Shown here one piece after another: positions 7,246-14,074 of a stretch of DNA of 18,336 nucleotides. The DNA comes from Candidatus Marinamargulisbacteria bacterium SCGC AG-343-D04. GTDB lineage: Bacteria; Margulisbacteria; Marinamargulisbacteria; GCA-2716485; GCA-002719695. The stretch's first letter is position 1. The number at the start of each line of letters is the position of its first letter. The notes under the pieces were generated by a model, which saw only the letters and a program-made list of their open reading frames with translations, ran no database searches and was not told the DNA's origin. The position numbers were made by a program, and so were the translations under genes. The stretch is taken from NCBI GenBank assembly GCA_003265885.1, contig QFBQ01000033.1, forward strand, positions 1 through 18,336, given 5' to 3'.

Positions 7246-10008
7246 ATGACTGAGACCGAAATCGTAACGCATATTATTAAACGTAATGGAGAGAAGAAAG
7301 AGTTTGATTTTCAACGTATTTATAATGCGATAGAAAAAGCGTTTCAATCAGAAGATATTAATAATTCAGACATTGTGAATTCGGTCACACATTATGTTAT
7401 GGACATGATTACGATTGTTGTCTCAGAAAATGGTCAAGAGGCTTCCTCTAGTATTACGGTTGAACAAGTGCAAGATTTTGTTGAGCAGGCCTTGATGAGT
7501 CAAGGATTTCATAAAGTTGCTAGAAACTATATTTTATATAGAGAAAAGCATGCGGTAGCGCGTCAAGAAAAAACGATTCAGCAAGTTCAGGAAAAAAAGA
7601 TTACGGTAAAAGTTTCAGATATAGAGAGTATTGTTTTTGATCCAGAAAATATTGAAAAGAAGTTTAGACGCCTTAGTCATGATTTATATAAGGTTAATAT
7701 TTCGAAGATGATCGATGCTATTACAAAACAAGTATATGATGGGATTCCTCAGCATGAGTTAGATCAGCTTGTTTTAGGAGCAGTTAGAGATAGGATAGAA
7801 ATCCATTATCAATATAGTTCACTTGCATCAAGAATCGTTATAGATCAACTTTATAGTCAGATATTAAATCAAGGGATGGCGTTAGAAGGGTTGGAAGATG
7901 CGTATAGACAGGGTTTTTCTGACTATATAGGAAAAGGAGTAGAATTAGAGCTTCTCAATCCTGAGTTACAATTGTTTGACCTCAAGAAGTTGGCTGACGG
8001 ATTAATTATCAAAAATGATTTATTGTTTCATTATTTAGGAACACAGATTTTAGTTGACCGATATTTTGTGAAAAACAGAGCCTTTAAACAGTCTACTATA
8101 GAGTTGCCACAATGGTTTTGGATGAGAGTAGCTATGGGGTTAGCATTAAAAGAAAAAGACCAGAGAGAGGAACGTGTACTAGAGTTTTATGAGGTGCTAT
8201 CGAATATGGATTTAGTGTCCTCTACCCCTACTCTATTTAATAGTGGAACTTGTTTTAGTCAGATGAGTTCATGCTATTTGAATACGACAGAAGATTCGTT
8301 AGAGGGAATTTTTAAACTGTATGCAGATAACGCTAACTTAAGTAAGTGGGCAGGTGGAATTGGTTCTGACTGGTCTTATATAAGAGCGACGGGATCTAAA
8401 ATTAAAGGGACTAACGGACTATCTCAAGGAATTATCCCTTTTATTAAGATTTTTAATGATGTTGCATTGGCAGTGAATCAGGGAGGGAAACGTAAAGGTG
8501 CTATGGTTGCGTATTTAGAGTTATGGCACTTAGATGTAGATCAATTTTTTGAATTAAAGAAAAATACAGGAGATGAACGTCGTCGTGCACATGATATTAA
8601 TACGGCGTGTTGGATTCCTGATTTATTTATGAAACGTGTTGAAAATAATGAGAAGTGGACTTTATTTTGCCCTTCAGATGTTCCAGATTTACATGATTCT
8701 TACGGAAAAGACTTTGAAGAAAAGTATGAGGCCTATGAAAAGCAAGGTCTTGAGCGTGCGAAAGAAGTTAATGCCACAGATATTTGGAGAAAAATGCTTA
8801 CGATGTTGTATGAAACAGGTCATCCTTGGGTTACCTTTAAAGATGCGTGTAATGTAAGAAGTCCACAAGATCATGTAGGAGTGGTTCACTCTTCCAATTT
8901 ATGTACTGAAATTACATTAAATACGTCCAAAGATGAAACAGCTGTATGTAATTTGGCTAGTGTTAATTTGGCGAATATGGTTGTGGATGGAAAATTGAGT
9001 CATGAAAAGATGGAACGAACGATTTCTATTGGAATACGGATGTTAGATAATGTTATTGATAATAACTTCTACCCTACTAAAGAAGCCGAGACTGCAAATA
9101 TGCGTCATAGAGCGATTGGTTTAGGGATGATGGGATATCAGGATGCGTTGTTTAAAATGGATCTTGAGTTTGAATCAGAGTCTAATCTTGAGTTTGCAGA
9201 TGAGTCTATGGAAATGATTTCGTATTATGCGATTTTAGCGAGTTCAAAATTGGCTAAAGAACGAGGTTCATATCAGACGTTTAAAGGAAGTAAATGGGAT
9301 CGAAACTTATTTCCAATCGATACGCTTAATGTTTTAGAGTCTGAAAGAGGACAAGCAATAGATATAGATAGAGTATCTCGTTTGGATTGGACGGATGTGA
9401 GAGAGCATGTAAAGTCACATGGAATGAGAAATTCAAATGTAATGGCGATTGCCCCAACGGCAACTATTGCGAATATTTCTGGAGTTTACCCATGTACAGA
9501 GCCGGCTTTTAAAAATATGTATATGAAAGAAAACTTGTCAGGTAATTTTATTGTTATGAATCGATATTTGGTAGATGATTTAGAGGCCTTGGATTTATGG
9601 ACGGATACTGTTATTAAAAAGTTGAAGTTATACAATGGATCTGTAGCAAATATAGAAGAAGTTCCTGAGAAATTTAAAAAGAAGTACAAAGAAACCTTTG
9701 AAATAGATATGAAGTGGGTTTTGAAAGCAGCGGCAAAGAGATCCAAGTGGATAGATCAAGCAGCATCTACAAATGTTTTCATGGCTACTCAGAGTGGAAA
9801 GCTTTTAAGTGATACTTATTCTATGGCATGGAAACTGGGTTTAAAAACTACCTATTACTTACGTACACTTGCGGCAACTCAGGTGACTAAAGCAACGGTT
9901 CAAGAAAGTGATATATCAGCATCACCGTCAGAAGAGAAGGTAGCTACAGCAGTTAACCCTGCTAATGTATGTAGTATATTGGATCCTGATTGTGAGGCAT
10001 GTCAGTAA
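7246..10008 (+). CDS. nrdA: Class I ribonucleoside-diphosphate reductase, alpha subunit
   Basis: A 920-residue catalytic subunit that reduces ribonucleoside diphosphates to deoxy forms in the cytoplasm. The N-terminus has an ATP-cone (HIIKRNGEKKEFD, residues about 8-100) followed by a second cone-like segment (about 120-205) lacking the KRxG motif. Catalytic-domain residues are in place: C343 (SSCYLN) and C568 (CNLASVNL) as the redox pair, N-x-C553-x-E555 (NLCTEI) for the thiyl radical and general base, the PTATIANISG loop and the Y870-Y871 radical-transfer pair (TTYYLRT). The tail ends in DCEACQ, the shuttle cysteines that re-reduce the active site. The length exceeds that of E. coli NrdA because of the extra N-terminal segment. 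ATG 7246 is preferred to GTG 7237 on ribosome-site spacing. nrdB follows after 17 bases. Confidence 0.96.
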   Translation: MTETEIVTHIIKRNGEKKEFDFQRIYNAIEKAFQSEDINNSDIVNSVTHYVMDMITIVVSENGQEASSSITVEQVQDFVEQALMSQGFHKVARNYILYREKHAVARQEKTIQQVQEKKITVKVSDIESIVFDPENIEKKFRRLSHDLYKVNISKMIDAITKQVYDGIPQHELDQLVLGAVRDRIEIHYQYSSLASRIVIDQLYSQILNQGMALEGLEDAYRQGFSDYIGKGVELELLNPELQLFDLKKLADGLIIKNDLLFHYLGTQILVDRYFVKNRAFKQSTIELPQWFWMRVAMGLALKEKDQREERVLEFYEVLSNMDLVSSTPTLFNSGTCFSQMSSCYLNTTEDSLEGIFKLYADNANLSKWAGGIGSDWSYIRATGSKIKGTNGLSQGIIPFIKIFNDVALAVNQGGKRKGAMVAYLELWHLDVDQFFELKKNTGDERRRAHDINTACWIPDLFMKRVENNEKWTLFCPSDVPDLHDSYGKDFEEKYEAYEKQGLERAKEVNATDIWRKMLTMLYETGHPWVTFKDACNVRSPQDHVGVVHSSNLCTEITLNTSKDETAVCNLASVNLANMVVDGKLSHEKMERTISIGIRMLDNVIDNNFYPTKEAETANMRHRAIGLGMMGYQDALFKMDLEFESESNLEFADESMEMISYYAILASSKLAKERGSYQTFKGSKWDRNLFPIDTLNVLESERGQAIDIDRVSRLDWTDVREHVKSHGMRNSNVMAIAPTATIANISGVYPCTEPAFKNMYMKENLSGNFIVMNRYLVDDLEALDLWTDTVIKKLKLYNGSVANIEEVPEKFKKKYKETFEIDMKWVLKAAAKRSKWIDQAASTNVFMATQSGKLLSDTYSMAWKLGLKTTYYLRTLAATQVTKATVQESDISASPSEEKVATAVNPANVCSILDPDCEACQ

Positions 10009-10025
10009 AATAAGGAGGAAAAAAA

Positions 10026-11081
10026 ATGGCAACAGATTCGTTTGAAGGAGAATTTACAGGGTCTGCAATTTCAAATGCAGAGTTGATTAATAAGCGTAAG
10101 GTGATTAATGGTGAAGATGATGGCTTGATGCAAGTATCTCCCCTAAAACATCCTTGGGCACGTGAAATTTTTAAGTCTATGCAACGTAACAACTGGGTTG
10201 CAGAGGAAGTTCCTTTTCAAAAAGACAAAGAACAGTGGGAAAATGGTGAATTAACAGAACAGGAAAAAGCCACTTTTTTGAGAGCTTTGGCGTTTGCTTC
10301 TAATTTGGATGGTCTTTTGGTGAATTCTTTAAGTGAGATTATTAAACCTCATATTACAAGTCCAGAAGTTTCTTTGGCAATTGCCCGTCAAATTTATGAA
10401 GAGTGTTTGCATGTGGATAGTTACTCTGTAATGATTGAAGCGATTGGGTTAGACCCTGAAGATGTATACGGTTTGTATAGACGTGATAAAAGCTTATATT
10501 ACAAAAACAAGAAAGTATGGGAATCCATGTTTTCTATTAAACAGCCAGGATTCAATACTCAATCTACCGAAAACGCACAGAGATACTTAGAGTCTTGTAC
10601 AACGAACTTAATTTTTGAGGGTATTTTCTTTTTTAGTGCCTTCTTAGTCTTTTATAACTTTGGACGTCACAACAAAATGCCTGGATCTAAGGAGATGATT
10701 CAGTTTATTAATAGAGATGAAGATCTCCACGTTCAATTATTTGTGAATATTATTAATCAGATCAAAAAAGAGCAGCCGGAACTATGGACGCAAGAATTAC
10801 AAGACAAAATGTCAAAAAATATTGTGGATGCTGTTCAGATGGAATATGAGTGGGGATGTTCATGTATTGGAGAAGGTATTTTAGGATTAACTCCTGAGAC
10901 ATTAAAAGAATATATTCAGTTTATTGGGGATTTACGTTTGCAAGCGATTGGATTGCCTAAAGCATTTAACGCAACAAACCCCTACCCTTGGATTGACGAG
11001 TTTACTCAAGGATCTATGATTGAAGTGAACTTTTTCGAAGGAACTGTTCGTGAATATCAGTCGGGGACTCTTGAGTGGTAG
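10026..11081 (+). CDS. nrdB: Class I ribonucleotide reductase, beta (radical) subunit
   Basis: A 351-residue ferritin-like protein that generates the radical used by NrdA. The metal ligands are visible: D95 (NLDGLL), E126 and H129 (EECLH), E198 (FEGIFF), E232 and H235 (RDEDLH). The radical position, four residues after H129, is tyrosine (Y133), and the first ligand is Asp; both point to a tyrosyl-radical class Ia type enzyme and not the Tyr-less chlamydial class Ic. C-terminal residues NFFEGTVREYQSGTLEW end in the conserved tail that docks to the alpha subunit and relays the radical. A perfect AAGGAGG lies 7 bases before ATG 10026. It forms an operon with nrdA and its stop overlaps the next small ORF. 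Confidence 0.96.
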   Translation: MATDSFEGEFTGSAISNAELINKRKVINGEDDGLMQVSPLKHPWAREIFKSMQRNNWVAEEVPFQKDKEQWENGELTEQEKATFLRALAFASNLDGLLVNSLSEIIKPHITSPEVSLAIARQIYEECLHVDSYSVMIEAIGLDPEDVYGLYRRDKSLYYKNKKVWESMFSIKQPGFNTQSTENAQRYLESCTTNLIFEGIFFFSAFLVFYNFGRHNKMPGSKEMIQFINRDEDLHVQLFVNIINQIKKEQPELWTQELQDKMSKNIVDAVQMEYEWGCSCIGEGILGLTPETLKEYIQFIGDLRLQAIGLPKAFNATNPYPWIDEFTQGSMIEVNFFEGTVREYQSGTLEW

Positions 11082-11332
11082 CACCAGTTGCAGCTAAAGT
11101 GATAGCAGATCGTAACAGCAGAGGAGCTCCCAATCAAAATCGAAGTGGATTTAGTTTTCAAGGTTCAACCTCACCTTTTCAACGACCACTAAGTCAATGG
11201 CAAACTGTTGGAAATATAGGTAATAATGTATCCATAGAATACGCTCCTACGAATGAATTACCAGTTAGGAACTCTAGACCTTCTACACCTCCGCCCAGAG
11301 TACCTGATGGAGCTTCTATAATAGACAACTGA
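11075..11332 (+). CDS. Small disordered protein overlapping nrdB
   Basis: An 85-residue frame beginning at GTG 11075, overlapping the nrdB stop by 7 bases, with a GGGG-containing ribosome-like site about 7 bases upstream. Composition is rich in Pro, Ser, Asn, Arg and Gln (APNQNRSGFSFQGSTSPFQRP, RPSTPPPRVP), with no recognisable domain. Translational coupling to nrdB is plausible. There is no ATG in the early part of the frame, so this may be a chance open frame; against that, it remains open for 86 codons in AT-rich DNA where stops are common. Function unknown. Confidence 0.45.
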   Translation: MVAPVAAKVIADRNSRGAPNQNRSGFSFQGSTSPFQRPLSQWQTVGNIGNNVSIEYAPTNELPVRNSRPSTPPPRVPDGASIIDN

Positions 11333-11359
11333 ATACATTAAACTTTACACCTGATCGTA

Positions 11360-11404
11360 CACCCCAATAGCCCCTGCTCTACAAAGTAGGGATATAAAGG
11401 GGTG
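11360..11404 (+). terminator. Hairpin after the nrdAB transcript
   Basis: CACCCC at 11360-11365 pairs with GGGGTG at 11399-11404; inside, CTAC (11379-11382) pairs with GTAG (11386-11389) around AAA. CCCC at 11371-11374 can compete for the same GGGG, so two folds are possible. There is no T-run after it, so it is an unusual terminator if it is one; a structured RNA or 3' stabiliser is equally possible. Confidence 0.3.
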
Positions 11405-11558
11405 GGATCTACTACGTTTGATATAGACTTTGATTTCAACCCTCTTCTTCATAATTCACCTAATGCTAAAAATGGGAGGGAGGCCCCATAATTTAGATAT
11501 AAAGTTGTTTATTTAAGAAATAAGGCAGTTACTGCTCCACACTTTCAAGTATTAGTCG

Positions 11559-11587
11559 GATAGTTTCTTTTAGAATAAAAACTATTC
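11559..11587 (-). terminator. Hairpin after the large minus-strand genes
   Basis: ATAGTTT (11560-11566) is complementary to AAACTAT (11579-11585), with a short TTA/TAA extension around a GAA loop. It lies about 40 bases past the minus-strand stop at 11624. No strong T-run follows on the minus strand, so this is tentative. Confidence 0.3.
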
Positions 11588-11623
11588 ATGATTATTCTAG
11601 GAGTTTACTTTTTAATTTAAGGT

Positions 11624-14074
11624 TTACCCGATTTTTTTCCATGCTCCTTTGCTTATAAATTCTGTGTCTTTGTCTGCCCCAGATTGCATTAGAGTCCCTT
11701 CTTCTACTTTTTCTTTTATATCTTCTCTAGGTAAACCTGTTAAAACTGCACAATAATTTTCTTGAAGTACAGTTGTATCTCTGTCTGCAGCTTCACAAAT
11801 ATTATGCAAATATCCTAATTTATCTGTATTCCCTATTTTTTCTTGACTTTGTAGAAAAGTACTTATCGTTGTTAAAAGATCTGTAGCTTCTCGTATACTT
11901 AGCTCTCTTTTTCTGGCGGATGGGTTAATATTAGCTGCTTTTTCGGCTGCTTTTTTTGGCATAATACTGTATAGATTAATAGAATCCTTTGCAAATCCAG
12001 GAGCTACGGTTGATGTTGCTAAAGCTGCTAAATCTGATCTTGTTTGACCATTTCGATACATTTCAGGAAAATCTTCTGGGGAACCTAAGATAGAAAGCTT
12101 TAAACTTCTGGCTAATTCTCCACAGTTGTTAGCTACTATACAGGCAACTCCAGTGGCATCACCCATTCCCAGCCTCATAAAACCTTGTTGAGCAACGACT
12201 GTTTCTATAAGCCCTCCCTTTGAAGCTTCCCCACTGTTAAAGCCAACAGAACTTGAAACAATTGACCCTCTTCCAGAAAAACCTGAAAAAGAGCCTGCAT
12301 AGTTTTTGACATATATACGTTGATCTGTTGGTGAAAAGGCCCCTACAAAGTCTCCGGTTGAGTCGAATTCAAATTCTCCTTGTTGAGCATCTTCTATACC
12401 CCAAAAAGATGGGGCTTGAGTTTCAGAAACGTGTGGTTCACCAGAGAAAGAGTGTGTAACATCATACTCCCCACTATAATCTCCTCCCAGAAATTTTGTA
12501 AAAGTGTCTTTATAATCAGCTAATATAGAGGGATCTACAGAGTCTTCAGGATTTTGATAGAGCATGTCAAAAGCTTGTTGAGGAGAAATGTCTTTTGAGA
12601 GATCTTCTATCCCCCACTTTTTAAGTGCTGCGGCAAAACCTTCAGCAATAATAACGTTACCTGCAACAAGCTTTTCTGGACTTCCTTCATGATTTGGTAA
12701 GGTATCTTCACCATGAGTCGCAATATGCGGAGTACATCCTCCTTCAATATGACACTGTCTTTTATTAATACAGCCTTGGCTTATTAATGATTTCATTCCT
12801 AAAGAAAAACGAATTTTGATGTCGGGAACTAATTTGCTGATCAAATATAGTGACGCTAACTGCTCTCCTCTATATAGCATTCCATCAAGCGTTAGTTCAA
12901 AGTGTTTATATTTATTTGTGGGGTCATTGTAAGCTTGTTCCATAAAAGCTATAAGACCAGTAAAGGCACTGCTTGATGTTAATAACCGTGCATTTTCCTC
13001 TGTAGAGGCACTTCCTCCTCCAGCTCCAGCTAACGTTAGCTTTAGAGTAAACTTCCCCGTTTTTAATTCTTCAGCTCTTTTGGAAGTTGCAGTTCCTAAA
13101 GTGTATCCAATTCCCATTAAACTATTTATATCAATTGCCAGCTCTTTTCCAACTGCAACTTTTATTGCAAGTGTTCTTATATTTTTTTCAGAAACTTTTA
13201 AAGCTGCGGAAGCTTTAGCAGAAATTTCTTCAATAGAGTTGGCAAAAGCTTGCGGTGATGTATATCCTTCTTCTACATTATAGATAACCTTATAGTACTC
13301 GAAGCTTTGTTGTAGTAGTGAAAATTCTTGATCAGTTATATCTTTAGGAACGACTCCTCTTTTTATAGACGTTTCTTTTGTTGCTAATATTTTGCTCATT
13401 GGAACTTTCCCCCCTCGGTCTAGTTTGGCGGCTTGTTGAAGTTTTATACCCAAACCTTGAGCATCTTCTAAATCCTCTCTAGTAATGATGACTCCTGAAG
13501 CGAGTTGAATATGCTTTGCTTGAGTTAAGTATTGTACAGCCTCACTTGCTCCATCTATTCTGAACACTCCTCCTTCACCTGTTCTAGACACCGGTTTTTC
13601 CAGGCCTACTTCAACAACTTCATTTAAACTTTTACCTTCTAAAATGCCTGTTTGATAATTCCAACCAGTAGCAGTATTTGTGGTCGTTAGGTCGTTCACA
13701 CCTCCGTATGAAATATCAGCTCCTTCTAGAAGCTCAAGACATTGCTTTGCTAGAGGAGAGGCGCTATTGATAATCTCTTCGGATGTTTTAAATGATTCTT
13801 CAAGGGTGTGAGGAGATTTTGTTTTATTGACTTTTTCTTGGTACTTAATTGGATATTCTATAGACTCTATACTGGATCTTGGGGCTGAACTTGCAACGAA
13901 TGAAGAGTAACGGCGCGGATTTAGAGCAACGTCAGTACGAGCTACTGCTGAATGATGAGGTTTAAAGAATTTGTGATCAACTTTTGGAGTAGCTCTAACG
14001 GCTGATGCCGCTCTTAGAGCCTGTAGTACAGTTCTTTGTGGAACTCCTTCTAATATTCGACTAATAAAACTCAT
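11624..14074 (-). CDS. Divergent glutamate synthase FMN/3Fe-4S domain protein
   Basis: An 816-residue protein matching the C-terminal half of GltB in domain order. Residues 115-245: GADISYGGV, SRTGEGG (165-169 TGEGG), HIQLASGVIITREDLEDAQGLGIKLQQAAKLDRGGKVP align with the GltB segments GAMSYGS, SNTGEGG and IKQVASGRFGV...LQIKIAQGAKPGEGGQLPG. Residues 300-360 (LAIKV, GIGYTLGTA, AGAGGGSAS) match SVKLV, GVGTIAAGV and GHDGGTGAS of the FMN barrel. Then LDGMLYRGEQL and QGC435INKRQC441HIEGGC447TPHIAT match GGLRTGRD and the 3Fe-4S motif GCIMMRxCHLNTCPVGIAT, with one extra residue in the second gap. About 530-680 looks like a degenerate GXGXG helix domain. Residues 1-66 form an Arg/Ser/Ala-rich extension. 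Start is certain: AAGGAGG 6 bases upstream, ATG overlapping the upstream stop by one base. Whether it still makes glutamate is unknown. Confidence 0.7.
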   Translation of the reverse strand: MSFISRILEGVPQRTVLQALRAASAVRATPKVDHKFFKPHHSAVARTDVALNPRRYSSFVASSAPRSSIESIEYPIKYQEKVNKTKSPHTLEESFKTSEEIINSASPLAKQCLELLEGADISYGGVNDLTTTNTATGWNYQTGILEGKSLNEVVEVGLEKPVSRTGEGGVFRIDGASEAVQYLTQAKHIQLASGVIITREDLEDAQGLGIKLQQAAKLDRGGKVPMSKILATKETSIKRGVVPKDITDQEFSLLQQSFEYYKVIYNVEEGYTSPQAFANSIEEISAKASAALKVSEKNIRTLAIKVAVGKELAIDINSLMGIGYTLGTATSKRAEELKTGKFTLKLTLAGAGGGSASTEENARLLTSSSAFTGLIAFMEQAYNDPTNKYKHFELTLDGMLYRGEQLASLYLISKLVPDIKIRFSLGMKSLISQGCINKRQCHIEGGCTPHIATHGEDTLPNHEGSPEKLVAGNVIIAEGFAAALKKWGIEDLSKDISPQQAFDMLYQNPEDSVDPSILADYKDTFTKFLGGDYSGEYDVTHSFSGEPHVSETQAPSFWGIEDAQQGEFEFDSTGDFVGAFSPTDQRIYVKNYAGSFSGFSGRGSIVSSSVGFNSGEASKGGLIETVVAQQGFMRLGMGDATGVACIVANNCGELARSLKLSILGSPEDFPEMYRNGQTRSDLAALATSTVAPGFAKDSINLYSIMPKKAAEKAANINPSARKRELSIREATDLLTTISTFLQSQEKIGNTDKLGYLHNICEAADRDTTVLQENYCAVLTGLPREDIKEKVEEGTLMQSGADKDTEFISKGAWKKIG

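Larger units (their letters stand above)
11333..11623. other. Gene-free spacer between converging transcripts
   Basis: This 291-base stretch lies between the 3' ends of the nrdAB group (plus) and the large two-gene unit (minus). I see no ORF above 20 codons with a ribosome site and no tRNA. It holds two hairpin-forming segments listed separately and a purine-rich patch around 11470-11485. Confidence 0.7.

Noticed and set aside
8636..9746. Short open frames inside nrdA on both strands
   Set aside because: They lie wholly within a conserved gene, have no ribosome sites and show no domain; they are shadows of nrdA.
10026..11081. Chlamydia-like class Ic NrdB lacking the radical tyrosine
   Set aside because: The residue four after H129 is Tyr (Y133) and the first metal ligand is Asp (D95), as in tyrosyl-radical class Ia enzymes.
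11464..11514. 17-codon plus-strand ORF in the spacer
   Set aside because: Too short to support, with no ribosome site and no similarity to the other small proteins.
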